NCBI GenBank assembly: GCA_964370735.1
Contig: CAYJLC010000004.1
Span: 1 to 64,000, forward strand
Direction: 5' to 3'
Length of the DNA stretch: 64,000 bases
Source of the DNA: CAYJLC01 sp964370735
GTDB lineage: Bacteria; Bacillota; Clostridia; Oscillospirales; Butyricicoccaceae
A program made the translations under genes and the position numbers. The notes beneath the pieces were generated by a model, which saw only the letters and a list, made by a program, of their open reading frames with translations, was not told where the DNA came from and made no database searches. Each line of letters opens with the position of its first letter. Positions within the stretch are counted from its first letter, which is position 1. Positions 54,101-62,438 of the stretch are shown piece by piece.

Positions 54101-56548
54101 AAATCAATAGATATTCCTGTTACACTTGATAAAACATTCGAGAAACTGACAATTTCTAGACCGTCTACTGTTAATGGTGGAAATATTTCAAGAGTGGATA
54201 TTAAAGCGGATGGAAATATTAATTCTTCTGTCGAAACTACTAATATTTTGACAAAAGATATTGAATTTACAAATCAAGGAACAATCGATATTTTAAACAG
54301 TGGCGTTAATTTTGCTATTGAAAATTTAGGTACAATAAATCAAATTAATCTTACAGCTAACAACCTTATTATTACAGTTTTAGGGGAAAATGTGCCGATT
54401 TTCTACACAAATCTCGACCCTGCTACAATTAAAATTGTAGATGAAAATGGTGATGAAATTATTGGTGCTAAGGTGTATAAAGTGCTTTCTGCTCCACAAA
54501 ATCTTGTAGGATTGGCACCAACTTCGCAAGGTGGAAAGGGTAAAATTTCTGGCATTACGACTGAGATGGAATTTTCGAGTGATAATGGCGAAACATACAC
54601 AAAAATCACTGATACTGACATGGGGTTTGATGTTGGAGAATATCTTGTGAGATTTGCTGAAACAGAGCATAATCTTTCTAGCGAAGCGACTTTAGTTACA
54701 ATTGGCGAGTTTAATCAGCTTTTATATGATGAAATTTTAGCAGAAATGCAAAAATATTATGATAATGCCACTATTCCAAACACAGTTTTAAAGGGCGAAG
54801 ATGTACAAGATTATGTTATTTTATTAGATGATGGTGCATCTGCAAGCAATGAAATTTCAAAAAATCCAAGCACAGTGTCAAATGACCTATTGACAGTTAA
54901 AAATGGCAAATTAACGCTAACTGACATAGTTCTAAAGGACGCAATGGACAATACACTTGATGTTTCGATTACTTTTGAAAAAAATGGTATGATTTTGACA
55001 AAAAATGTAAATGTCACTATCGAAAAGAGCGAAAAAGGTCTTATTGATATTACAAATGAGCAGATAAATACGATTTCAGGCTTAAATTCGGAGGTTCTAG
55101 ACAACGAAATCATAATTACAGGTGAAAGCAATGTCCCACAAATAAAAACCGAGCTATATCTTCCGACAGGAATTACAGCAAGACTTGCTACAAATGTAGC
55201 GCTTCAAGCGAATACGAAGTGGACGATTGACGGAACACTTTATATAGACAAAATGATGAACGACAAGTCTAAAACAGAAAATTTTGGAACAAATGGACAG
55301 CTGATTTTTGCTAGTGAAACTTCTTCATATAGAGTGATAGACAAAACTGCAATCGGAGAATATCAAGGTAGTTTAGGTGTTTTAACACTTGACGACAGTT
55401 CGGAAATCATTCTTTCTTCGGACAAACAAACGATTACAATTTCTAAAGGCACTGTTAAAATTCCTGCTGGAAAAACATTAACTTTAGGTGATGTTTCTGA
55501 CTTTAATAGTACAGAAATTGATAAAGGAAATCTAACCATTAAAAATTTAGTTATAAATGATGATGCGAGCATTAAAGTTAATGGTACGTTCGATTATAAC
55601 GGAAGAAATTTCACAGGTAATGGAACGATTTTAGTTGGTAATGGCACAATTATAGGAGAAGTTGAAACTCTTTCGCTTTCATCTGTAATTGAAAAACAAA
55701 GTGGGAATATTAATTATTCTAGCACAGATAGCCTAACAATTAGTATCACAGAAAAATCATTAAGTTCAGGTGATGTTTTCAAATTAAATGCTCAAACAAA
55801 ACCAAATAACGATGAAGTTATATGGAGTTCTAGCGATGAAAATGTAGCTACTGTTGATGAAAATGGAAGTGTCACAGCTATTTCAAGTGGTTTTGCGATA
55901 ATAACTGCAAAAAAAGCTCACAATAGTGAAAAATACGCTACTTGTTATATAGAGGTAATAGGTTCGAGCGTTAGACCACGTCCGAATGATGATGATTTGG
56001 TAGAAAATAATCAAAATATTGAAATTGAAGAAACAGAAACACCATTAACAGATGGTGAGAAATTAAAATTCACAGATATTTCAGAGCACTGGGCGAAAAA
56101 TGCTATCGAATATGTGGTTGAAAACGAGCTTATGAACGGAATTTCTGAAACAGAATTTGCTCCAAACTTAGAAATGTCAAGAGCGATGATTTGGACAGTT
56201 TTATATCGTTTAGATGGAAATACTGACGAAACAGGCGATATTTGGTATGAAAAAGCTATGGCTTGGGCTGTGGAAAACGAAATCTCTGACGGAACAAATC
56301 CGATGGATAGTATCACTCGTGAACAACTTATTACGATGCTTTGGAGAGATGCTGGCGAACCAGTTTCTGAGTATGATTTATCAGGGTATACTGATTTAAG
56401 TGATGTTAATGATTATGCAAAAGTTGCGTTTGCTTGGGCAGTAGAAAATGGATATATTTCAGGTAAAGCTGAAACTTTACTTGCACCAAAAGACACAGCA
56501 ACAAGAGCAGAAGTTGCAACAATTTTAACAAGAATTCTAGATAAATAG
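51149..56548 (+). CDS. Giant SLH-anchored beta-helix surface protein
   Basis: The 1799-residue protein has a signal peptide (MFKKITSLILATSVILSLSP, cleaved near FA-TN). A pectate-lyase-like beta-helix region (about 30-700) begins DIFVSKNGSDSANG. A fibronectin-III-like module (710-800) follows, then repetitive beta-rich sequence (800-1500), a bacterial Ig-like BIG2 domain (1530-1610, WSSSDENVATVDENGSVTA) and three SLH repeats (1639-1799) that bind the cell wall. It probably binds or depolymerises a glycan at the cell surface before uptake. No catalytic residues could be assigned with confidence. Confidence 0.82.
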   Translation: MFKKITSLILATSVILSLSPNIFATNTDDLSDIFVSKNGSDSANGSIETPFATLEKALNTAKNTGQDVYIRGGTYYENIQISDVHNIEISNYNGEKVTFNGTTAIENNWIATTNEEVPSFVRENVYETTVNEDIWQLFKEDETLVTARFPNGSFDYEDGIGYIFNLKETTRHLSQAKDENGEFLSEFGHFYDENPSSTATNNGDYDEGNDVSYDSARTHLNEVGIDELSYSLEGANVVLHMGSWLSWANVVTEHEIYADNFKFSKDFSGSGTAMNNNAILWGGGENGTGNATWNAKNLNGGQGYYFFEGLQCIDHENEWYYDKDTGKVYVYSENGAPAGNYFGKTQTYYLEMSNSSNVTINGIDCFATTLSVTDSTNITLENSNFLYPSYNKLVLDEYTRPEVTKFWNSNSTADANNTVRNCKFEYMDGPALEMNGKYNVIDNNLMHHIDYTTLGTGAEGTINVASADFAKITRNTIHTAGNSEGIRAGKSAEIMYNDLSNMSLLQHDGSLINIGASVQNGVQIRYNWVHDAPKSSIRFDTAGMGNADTVQYDENGTMAYNVTWNVGQMKIKGENHYIVGNTALTSNAAHKIGISVLYDPPMGGFNEKTLTFNNAGILSGHFGVPTDIPSVTQGGNFNGSVESLLVDPENLDFRPKSDLLINNGTTNFDASNEFGENPMEFFKSGQNSVSIGAYEYGDENYMIAGFKDEKASVPIPKDNGTKADTEFDLMWLSAYNSTDNRVYFGTNPENLQVKSTQTNNICSFTAEDELELNQTYYWRVDSFVDGKWITGDVWSFETIPNIANVSSISQLENALLDNSIDVINVTSDITSNVDISRTESVEINLNSSAITGNVSINSDAYAVTINGDRGIIGDISINSPKSTVNINTPVTGDVNIANVFSFFNSSTANAVNVNGKGNIQSENPIFINTTERIDLVGDIGDVIFGEFSGVYPFTKAIVYQIDTITGLDEQITDKYNGIQLEILPKSIDIPVTLDKTFEKLTISRPSTVNGGNISRVDIKADGNINSSVETTNILTKDIEFTNQGTIDILNSGVNFAIENLGTINQINLTANNLIITVLGENVPIFYTNLDPATIKIVDENGDEIIGAKVYKVLSAPQNLVGLAPTSQGGKGKISGITTEMEFSSDNGETYTKITDTDMGFDVGEYLVRFAETEHNLSSEATLVTIGEFNQLLYDEILAEMQKYYDNATIPNTVLKGEDVQDYVILLDDGASASNEISKNPSTVSNDLLTVKNGKLTLTDIVLKDAMDNTLDVSITFEKNGMILTKNVNVTIEKSEKGLIDITNEQINTISGLNSEVLDNEIIITGESNVPQIKTELYLPTGITARLATNVALQANTKWTIDGTLYIDKMMNDKSKTENFGTNGQLIFASETSSYRVIDKTAIGEYQGSLGVLTLDDSSEIILSSDKQTITISKGTVKIPAGKTLTLGDVSDFNSTEIDKGNLTIKNLVINDDASIKVNGTFDYNGRNFTGNGTILVGNGTIIGEVETLSLSSVIEKQSGNINYSSTDSLTISITEKSLSSGDVFKLNAQTKPNNDEVIWSSSDENVATVDENGSVTAISSGFAIITAKKAHNSEKYATCYIEVIGSSVRPRPNDDDLVENNQNIEIEETETPLTDGEKLKFTDISEHWAKNAIEYVVENELMNGISETEFAPNLEMSRAMIWTVLYRLDGNTDETGDIWYEKAMAWAVENEISDGTNPMDSITREQLITMLWRDAGEPVSEYDLSGYTDLSDVNDYAKVAFAWAVENGYISGKAETLLAPKDTATRAEVATILTRILDK

Positions 56549-56554
56549 AAATTG

Positions 56555-56589
56555 AAAAAAACGATAGTTTTAAAGACTATCGTTTTTTT
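56555..56589 (+). terminator. Terminator of the glycan cluster
   Basis: AAAACGATAGT and ACTATCGTTTT form a stem followed by T residues, just after the surface-protein stop codon. Confidence 0.85.
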
Positions 56590-56609
56590 ATGACTAGGAA
56601 ATATAACCG

Positions 56610-56634
56610 CCTGACGTGGGTGCATTTGTGAAAT
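56610..56634 (+). repeat. CCTGACGTG-family fragment
   Basis: CCTGACGTGGGTGCATTTGT matches the start of the 30-kb units except for one base. The rest of the unit is absent. Confidence 0.65.
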
Positions 56635-56666
56635 TTTTTCTAGTATACCACTTTTTTGACATGCAA

Positions 56667-56693
56667 AGACGGATATCTAAGAGATATCCGTCT
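56667..56693 (-). terminator. Terminator of the GntR/ABC operon
   Basis: AGACGGATATCT and AGATATCCGTCT pair perfectly around three bases, downstream of the minus-strand permease gene. Confidence 0.75.
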
Positions 56694-56731
56694 GAAAAGT
56701 GAAATTTTAAATGCGTCAAATTGTTTATTAG

Positions 56732-57556
56732 TTATTCTAAATTCAATTTTTTGCTAAAGATATACACAGTAGAAATATAATAACCAATAGAAAGAATTAA
56801 GAAGACGATACCAATTATAATATACTGCATATTAATAATGCTCCAAATTTCTGCATCTGTTGCGTAATTAATATTATTTGACCCTGCAAACATAAATACA
56901 AAAGTAATAACAGAAGTTATAGATTGAATTACAGTATAAACTATAAAAAATGTTAAAATAGACGCCACAATTTTATTTTTAAATAAACTTCCGACAGCTA
57001 TTGAGAAATAAAACATTAAAACTGAGTAGAAAACAGAAACTACTGAGATAAAGATATAGCTTCCGATAAGTCCTTGCATACCATTTTCTTCAATAAGCAA
57101 TGGTAATTCATACATAAATGCACGATAAAATTCGCCCATACTTATTTCATTAATTTGTTCGAATAAAATAATGTTAAAACAGATAATTCCTGTAATAATA
57201 TACACAAGATATGAAACAACATTAAGTGTAACTGCTGTAATAAGTTTAGAAAGCACTAGAGAATTTGCAGTTACAGGCAGTGAATGCATAAGATAGCCTT
57301 CATTTGAAACTAAATTTCTGTAAAATCTATAAACTGGGAAGATGTAAACCGCGGTGCTCACTACAAATAACCCAAGTAGTAGAATAAATGGTGAAAGTGC
57401 TGTATAAAACATCACGATATCATTATCAGGGAAAAATTCGTATAACATACGCAAAACACTAGTTAAACTAACTGTTATAACTATAACAAGCGCAAATACA
57501 GGCAAAAATACCTTAAACATATCACGAAATTCGTATTTTAATAATTTTCCTAACAT
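56732..57556 (-). CDS. ABC-2-type membrane permease
   Basis: This 274-residue protein has about six hydrophobic segments and starts MLGKLLKYEFRDMFKVF, an amphipathic lead typical of ABC-2 exporters. It pairs with the ATPase upstream, whose gene overlaps it by seven bases. With a YtrA-type GntR regulator first in the operon, it resembles cell-envelope-stress or antibiotic-responsive exporters. The substrate is unknown. Confidence 0.8.
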   Translation of the reverse strand: MLGKLLKYEFRDMFKVFLPVFALVIVITVSLTSVLRMLYEFFPDNDIVMFYTALSPFILLLGLFVVSTAVYIFPVYRFYRNLVSNEGYLMHSLPVTANSLVLSKLITAVTLNVVSYLVYIITGIICFNIILFEQINEISMGEFYRAFMYELPLLIEENGMQGLIGSYIFISVVSVFYSVLMFYFSIAVGSLFKNKIVASILTFFIVYTVIQSITSVITFVFMFAGSNNINYATDAEIWSIINMQYIIIGIVFLILSIGYYISTVYIFSKKLNLE

Positions 57557-58245
57557 CTGTATACCTCCCTAAATAACGAATCGACACTTTTTCCATATTG
57601 CTCTCTAATATGGTCGACTGTTGAAATAAGGCCGATTCGAGCATAATTTATGAAAACTATATCATCAAGTATACCTTCGATATCATTGATTAAATGCGTG
57701 CTTATGATAACGGTTGCATTTGGGTTGTAATTTCTAATAATAGTTTGTAAAATATAATCTCTTGAGGCAGGGTCTACGCCACCAATGGGCTCATCTAGCA
57801 GATAAACTTCGGCATTACGCGACATTACCAAAACAAGCTGTACTTTTTCTTTCATACCTTTTGAAAGAGTCTTATATTTTAATTCTGGGTCGATTTTTAA
57901 ATCACTTAATAAAGCATAAGCCTTATTTGTGTCAAAATCTAAGTAGAAATCTTGATAAAATTTAATAATATCTTTAATTTTTTGGCTTTTTGGCAAATAT
58001 TCTTTGTCAGGAAGATATGCCACTTTACTTTTTGTTGTTGGTGATGGTGGTTGACCATTTATTAAAACTTCTCCATTTTGCGGAGTTAGAAGTCCTGTAA
58101 TTAGCTTAATAAGTGTTGTTTTACCACTACCGTTTGGTCCTAATAGACCTACAATTCTGCCACTGTGAAAAGCGATATTAACATTATCTAATGCTACTTT
58201 TGAACCATATTTCTTTGTGACATTTTTAAGTTCAACTATTGCCAT
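57550..58245 (-). CDS. ABC transporter ATP-binding protein
   Basis: This 231-residue ATPase has Walker A GLLGPNGSGKTTLIK, Walker B EVYLLDEPIGG and a switch histidine in ISTHL. The signature region reads LSKGMKEKVQL in place of LSGGQ, as in many short export ATPases. It overlaps the GntR gene by 14 bases and the permease by seven, so the three are translationally coupled. Confidence 0.9.
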   Translation of the reverse strand: MAIVELKNVTKKYGSKVALDNVNIAFHSGRIVGLLGPNGSGKTTLIKLITGLLTPQNGEVLINGQPPSPTTKSKVAYLPDKEYLPKSQKIKDIIKFYQDFYLDFDTNKAYALLSDLKIDPELKYKTLSKGMKEKVQLVLVMSRNAEVYLLDEPIGGVDPASRDYILQTIIRNYNPNATVIISTHLINDIEGILDDIVFINYARIGLISTVDHIREQYGKSVDSLFREVYRC

Positions 58246-58606
58246 TGTTATCCCTCATTTCTAAAATATACTCTATTACTTCGTCACTTTGGATGCCTAG
58301 GGCATTCATTTTTGACAAAAACTCCTCTACATTTTTATGAACTAAAAATTTGCGTTGGTTTCTAAGCAAATTTTCGTCATTTGTAACAACCCTACCTTGA
58401 GTTCCTAGCGAAATTAAAAGCCCCATTCTTTCAAGTTCGGAAAGAGATTTTTGACAAGTGTTCGGATTTATCTTGAAAAATTCGGCAAGCTCTCTTACGG
58501 ATGGAAATCTAGAACCGATAGGATATTTGCCACATAGAATTTCGACGCTAAGCAAGTCGACCACTTGAATATAGATAGGCGTATCGTTTGAAAATACAGT
58601 GTTCAT
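58232..58606 (-). CDS. GntR-family regulator, YtrA type
   Basis: The 124-residue protein from the ATG at 58606 (MNTVFSNDTPIYIQV) has GGAGGTG (58613-58619) as ribosome site; the longer frame would run through the operator. It has a winged helix-turn-helix (FPSVRELAEFFKINPNTCQKSL) and a short helical tail without an effector domain, as in YtrA. Its promoter overlaps a palindrome (58621-58652), so it probably represses its own operon. Confidence 0.88.
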   Translation of the reverse strand: MNTVFSNDTPIYIQVVDLLSVEILCGKYPIGSRFPSVRELAEFFKINPNTCQKSLSELERMGLLISLGTQGRVVTNDENLLRNQRKFLVHKNVEEFLSKMNALGIQSDEVIEYILEMRDNNGNS

Positions 58607-58620
58607 AATCTCACCTCCAT

Positions 58621-58652
58621 CGTGTATTACTGTACTAACATAATAATACACG
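58621..58652. promoter_or_regulatory. GntR operator palindrome
   Basis: CGTGTATTA (58621-58629) and TAATACACG (58644-58652) are perfect inverted arms around 14 bases. The right arm overlaps the -10 of the operon promoter. Confidence 0.82.
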
Positions 58653-58671
58653 ATTTTTCTGAAATTGTCAA
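58643..58671 (-). promoter_or_regulatory. Sigma-A promoter of the GntR/ABC operon
   Basis: On the minus strand TTGACA (58666-58671) and TATTAT (58643-58648) have a 17-base spacer. Binding of GntR to the palindrome would cover the -10. Confidence 0.85.
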
Positions 58672-58741
58672 TAGGTTTTAGGAAAAAAGTTGCATAAATT
58701 GAAAATTATCATCATAGCTTTTAAATAAAGGAGTGATATAT

Positions 58742-59251
58742 ATGTTTATGTATACTGCAAAAGTTACAAAATTTAGAATTATTGTGTTTATTTTAGCTGT
58801 TGCTATAATAATTAGTGCAATAATTATGCTAATTCCAAATGAGCCGAACGCCGATGAAACATTAAACGAACAAATGCTAGAGGCTACTATGGCGTCCATT
58901 ACGGTTTCGGGGATTGAAACGAATGATGACCGAATTATTTTCCTGAATGAGAAGGGTTTAGAGGTTTCTGAAACGGAAATTGATAAGAAAACCATTCAAA
59001 TTCCATCGGAATTTAATGAAACTTATGAAAAATATAATGAATTACAAAAAATGCAGGGATTTGATTTGTCAAAATTTCAAGGAAAAACTGTGGAACTTTA
59101 TGTTTATGAGGTGCTAAATTATCCGGATACGGAAGAGGAAATTCACGCAAATATTTTGATTTATAAAAATAAAATTATCGGCGGAGATGTTTCGAGTGTA
59201 AACATAGATGGGTTTATCGAAGGATTTTCGAAAGAAACTTTGGCAGGATAA
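58742..59251 (+). CDS. DUF4830-type membrane-anchored protein
   Basis: This 169-residue protein starts at the ATG at 58742, eight bases after AAGGAG. It has one N-terminal membrane segment (about 10-32) and an extracytoplasmic domain with NDDRIIFLNEKGLEV and QGFDLSKFQGK, resembling DUF4830 proteins of Clostridia, whose function is unknown. It is divergent from the GntR operon. Confidence 0.68.
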   Translation: MFMYTAKVTKFRIIVFILAVAIIISAIIMLIPNEPNADETLNEQMLEATMASITVSGIETNDDRIIFLNEKGLEVSETEIDKKTIQIPSEFNETYEKYNELQKMQGFDLSKFQGKTVELYVYEVLNYPDTEEEIHANILIYKNKIIGGDVSSVNIDGFIEGFSKETLAG

Positions 59252-59261
59252 CACTAAAAAC

Positions 59262-59290
59262 TTGATTTTTTAATATAATTATGGTACAAT
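59262..59290 (+). promoter_or_regulatory. Sigma-A promoter of rsuA
   Basis: TTGATT (59262-59267) and TACAAT (59285-59290) with a 17-base spacer, 30 bases upstream of the ATG. Confidence 0.7.
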
Positions 59291-59320
59291 TTATATAAAA
59301 AATTAGGAAATGGTGGAAAA

Positions 59321-60052
59321 ATGATAAGACTTGATAAATTTCTTGTAAACCTAGGATATGGTACGAGAACTGAAATAAAAGAGAGCGCTAGACGTGGATT
59401 AATTTTTATAAATGGTAAAAAAGCAGTAAAAACAGACATAAAAGTTAATGAACATACGGATATTGTAGAATATGATGACGAAATTGTTGTATATAGACCG
59501 CATATTTATCTTATGCTTAATAAAAAAGCAGGCTATGTGACAGCGAATTCTGACCCTGATAGCCCAACGATTTTTGATTTAATTCCTGACGAGTACAAAA
59601 GACCAGATATGTCTGCGGTAGGAAGACTGGATAAGGACACAGAAGGCCTACTTCTTGTCACTACGGATGGAGATATGAACCATCGTTTGATGTCACCAAA
59701 ACGCCACGTTGACAAAGTTTACTATGTAGAAACTGATGGCAAAATTTTAGAAGAACACATAAAAATCTTTGAAAATGGCATTGAATTTCGTGATGGAACG
59801 AAGCTAAAGCCTGCAAAATTAGAAATTTTAACTGAAAATACAGCGAAAGTTACGATTTCTGAGGGGAAATATCATCAAGTAAAAAATATGTTTCGCGTAA
59901 TAGATATGAATGTAACATACCTAAAACGTGTGAAAATTGCAAATTTATCGCTTGATATTAGCCTTGGACTTGGCGAGTGTCGCGAGCTTGAATTTGAGGA
60001 AGAAATGTATCTAAAAGAGATTACTGGCATCATCAAAAGAACGGTGAGATAG
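59321..60052 (+). CDS. Pseudouridine synthase, RsuA/RluB family
   Basis: This 243-residue enzyme has an N-terminal S4 RNA-binding domain (RLDKFLVNLGYGTRTEIKE) and the catalytic motif GRLDKDTEGLLLVTTDG with its aspartate. It isomerises uridine in ribosomal RNA. The 16S enzyme RsuA is the likelier choice by length, but RluB is not excluded. It lies two bases upstream of acpS and may be cotranscribed with it. Confidence 0.85.
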   Translation: MIRLDKFLVNLGYGTRTEIKESARRGLIFINGKKAVKTDIKVNEHTDIVEYDDEIVVYRPHIYLMLNKKAGYVTANSDPDSPTIFDLIPDEYKRPDMSAVGRLDKDTEGLLLVTTDGDMNHRLMSPKRHVDKVYYVETDGKILEEHIKIFENGIEFRDGTKLKPAKLEILTENTAKVTISEGKYHQVKNMFRVIDMNVTYLKRVKIANLSLDISLGLGECRELEFEEEMYLKEITGIIKRTVR

Positions 60053-60053
60053 T

Positions 60054-60386
60054 ATGCAAATTTTAGGTTTGGGGACGGATATAGTCGAGATTTCTCGAAT
60101 TAGAGCGTCTATCGAAAACGAGCACTTTATAAAGCGATTTTTCACCGAAAATGAGATGAAATATGCAGAAAATAAAACAAATCGCGAGCAAACTTATGCG
60201 GGGATTTTTTGTGCGAAAGAAAGCATTGTTAAAGCTTATGGAACGGGTTTTCGTGATATAAAATTTGTCGATATCGAGATTTTGCACGACGAGCTTGGAA
60301 AGCCTTTTTCAAACGATAAAAATATAATTTTAACCATTTCACATTGCAAAGAATATGCAACTGCAACTGCAATTTTTTGGGGGTAA
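60054..60386 (+). CDS. acpS: Holo-[acyl-carrier-protein] synthase
   Basis: This 110-residue phosphopantetheinyl transferase has the metal-binding GLGTDIVEISRI and the FCAKESIVKAYG motif. It activates ACP for fatty acid synthesis. Length is standard. It follows the pseudouridine synthase directly and is followed three bases later by a lipoprotein gene. Confidence 0.92.
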   Translation: MQILGLGTDIVEISRIRASIENEHFIKRFFTENEMKYAENKTNREQTYAGIFCAKESIVKAYGTGFRDIKFVDIEILHDELGKPFSNDKNIILTISHCKEYATATAIFWG

Positions 60387-60388
60387 AA

Positions 60389-60925
60389 ATGAAAAAACTT
60401 CTCTTTTTAGCGATTATTTTGCTAATTTCTGGCTGTGAAAAAGCAGTGGATTTAGAGGAAGTTGAAAACGATGTGAGAGAACATTTTGAGCATCTTGAAA
60501 CAGCAAATTTTGGTGCGATTATTGTGACTAGCATTTATGACAAAACCGCGGAATTTGAAGTTGATTTCACATATAATCAGGTCGAAAATGACGTGGTAAC
60601 GATAGTAAAACCAGAAAATATAGCTGGAATTACATCGGAAATTGAAAAAAATGAAGGAAATTTGAAAATTACATTCGAAGATGTGTCTATCGAAACGCTT
60701 ATGCAGGATAATTTGGGTATAAATCCGAATGATGTCTTGAGTTTTGCGATTTTTGATTTAATAAATTCGAAACCGAATTATATTGTGGTTGATGAGGAAA
60801 TAAAGTTAAATTTTTCAAGTGGTGAAATTTCGAAAAATATCTTTCTAAATCGTGAAAATTATGATATAATAAGTATTGAAGGTTATATTTCTGACGAAAT
60901 GGTAATCTTGCTTACTACGACTTAA
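60389..60925 (+). CDS. Small lipoprotein of unknown function
   Basis: The 178-residue protein from the ATG at 60389 has a lipoprotein signal peptide with lipobox ISGC (Cys16); the longer frame would hide it inside acpS. GGGGGT precedes the ATG. The rest is acidic and beta-rich without a recognised domain. It lies between acpS and alr, an order seen with lipoproteins in other Bacillota. Its role is unknown. Confidence 0.7.
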   Translation: MKKLLFLAIILLISGCEKAVDLEEVENDVREHFEHLETANFGAIIVTSIYDKTAEFEVDFTYNQVENDVVTIVKPENIAGITSEIEKNEGNLKITFEDVSIETLMQDNLGINPNDVLSFAIFDLINSKPNYIVVDEEIKLNFSSGEISKNIFLNRENYDIISIEGYISDEMVILLTTT

Positions 60926-60956
60926 TGCAGTGTGAAATTGCAAAACTGGAGAATTT

Positions 60957-62063
60957 ATGGTTAATAAAGATAGAACTTGGGCTGAAATTAGCCTTAAAAA
61001 CATCGAAAAAAACTTAAATTTAATAAAAAAACACACAAAAACAAAAGTTATGTGTATTGTAAAAGCCGATGCTTATGGGCATGGGCTTATGCAAGTTTCT
61101 GGCGCTTTAGCAAGGGCATCGGCGGATTATTTCGGTGTTGCAACACTTTCTGAGGCGATTTTGCTTAGGCAATCTGGCTTGGATACACCGATTTTGTTAC
61201 TAGGATTTTTCGAGGAGCAGTATGCTACCGATATTATCGAAAATAATATTACGACTACTGTTTATGAAAAAGACACTGCCGAAATACTTTCTAAATGTGC
61301 GAAAAAACTAGGTAAAATCGCAAAAATTCACATTAAAGTCGACACAGGAATGTCGAGATTAGGCTTTTTGCATTATGAAAATTTAATCTCGGAAATTTGT
61401 GAAATTTATAATATGGAAAATTTAGAACTCGAAGGTATTTTTACACATTTTTCTGTTGCAGACAACCCTGCGATGGAGGAATTTACAAATAATCAGGCAA
61501 AAAGATTTGAAAATCTATGTGAAAACCTTGAAAAAGAGGGAATTTTCTTTAAACTAAAGCATATTAGTGCATCTTCTGCGTTAATTCAATACGAGCATCT
61601 GAGATACGATATGGTAAGGGCAGGGATTGCACTTTTTGGGTACTATCCGGACGAAAATATTGACAAAACCATTGATTTAGAGCCTTGTATGACGCTTTAT
61701 TCGCGAATTGCACAGGTGAAAACGTTGAAAACTGGCGAAAGTGTTAGTTACGGCAGACGATATACGGCTGATACGGATAAAAAAATCGCGATTGTTTCTA
61801 TTGGCTATGCCGATGGTTATTTTAGGGCGAATACGAATGTTGCGTATATGCTTGTAAATGGCAAAAAAGCAAAGGTTTTAGGCTCGGTTTGTATGGATAT
61901 GACGGTGATTGATGTTACCGATTGTGGACAAGTGAAAAAGGGAGATAAAGTTGTTGTTTTCGGAGAAAATGGCTTGTTTGCGAATGATTTAGCAGAGTTT
62001 TCGAACACAATTACTTACGAAGTTTTATGTGCTGTCAGCAAAAGAGTGCCAAGGATATACTAA
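60957..62063 (+). CDS. alr: Alanine racemase
   Basis: This 368-residue PLP enzyme makes D-alanine for peptidoglycan. The lysine that binds PLP is in VKADAYGHG (Lys36), and the catalytic tyrosine is in GESVSYGRRY. Length and motifs are complete. A weak AACTGGAGAAT ribosome site precedes the ATG. A tandem repeat block follows, then a mazF/ndoA-type gene. Confidence 0.94.
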   Translation: MVNKDRTWAEISLKNIEKNLNLIKKHTKTKVMCIVKADAYGHGLMQVSGALARASADYFGVATLSEAILLRQSGLDTPILLLGFFEEQYATDIIENNITTTVYEKDTAEILSKCAKKLGKIAKIHIKVDTGMSRLGFLHYENLISEICEIYNMENLELEGIFTHFSVADNPAMEEFTNNQAKRFENLCENLEKEGIFFKLKHISASSALIQYEHLRYDMVRAGIALFGYYPDENIDKTIDLEPCMTLYSRIAQVKTLKTGESVSYGRRYTADTDKKIAIVSIGYADGYFRANTNVAYMLVNGKKAKVLGSVCMDMTVIDVTDCGQVKKGDKVVVFGENGLFANDLAEFSNTITYEVLCAVSKRVPRIY

Positions 62064-62065
62064 TA

Positions 62066-62296
62066 CCTGACGTGCACGCAATTGCTTCGCAATGTATTGA
62101 CAAAGTTTTCGGAAAACCTAAATTGCCTGTCGGTGCAACCGACCACCTGACGTGCACGCAATTGCTTCACAATGTATTGACAAAGTTTTCGGAAAAACCA
62201 AAATTGCCTGTCGGTGCTACCGACCCTGACGTGCACGCGTTTTGTTTCGACGAAGTTTTTAGAAAACTAAACTTACCTGTCACCGTTTGTAACGAA
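62066..62296 (+). repeat. Tandem CCTGACGTG-family repeat, about three units of 80 bp
   Basis: Units start at 62066, 62146 and 62225, each CCTGACGTGCACGC. The first two are nearly identical; the third is diverged in its middle. The first two end in the hairpin GTCGGT-GCA/GCT-ACCGAC. A 101-residue reading frame that spans them is a by-product of the repeats. The remainder to 62438 is AT-rich with no antitoxin-like gene. Confidence 0.88.
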
Positions 62297-62438
62297 AAAC
62301 ATACATTAACAAAAAAACTAAAAATCGCATAATATAAAGTGTAGCTTATTTAGGTTAAAATATTTTTAAAAAATATGATTAAAACCGAGATAATTGTGGG
62401 AAACTAACATAAAAGAATTCCTACGGAGAGTGAAACTT

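Noticed and set aside
54380..54670. Antisense frames under the giant surface protein
   Set aside because: They are opposite a long intact coding region with SLH anchors, and AT-rich sequence makes chance frames common.
62066..62296. Possible CRISPR array
   Set aside because: Units are adjacent 80-bp copies without unique spacers, only three are present, and no cas genes are nearby.
62027..62332. A 101-residue open frame over the tandem repeats
   Set aside because: It overlaps the end of alr, its sequence simply repeats with the DNA units, and it has no ribosome site. It is a by-product of repeats with a length near a multiple of three.
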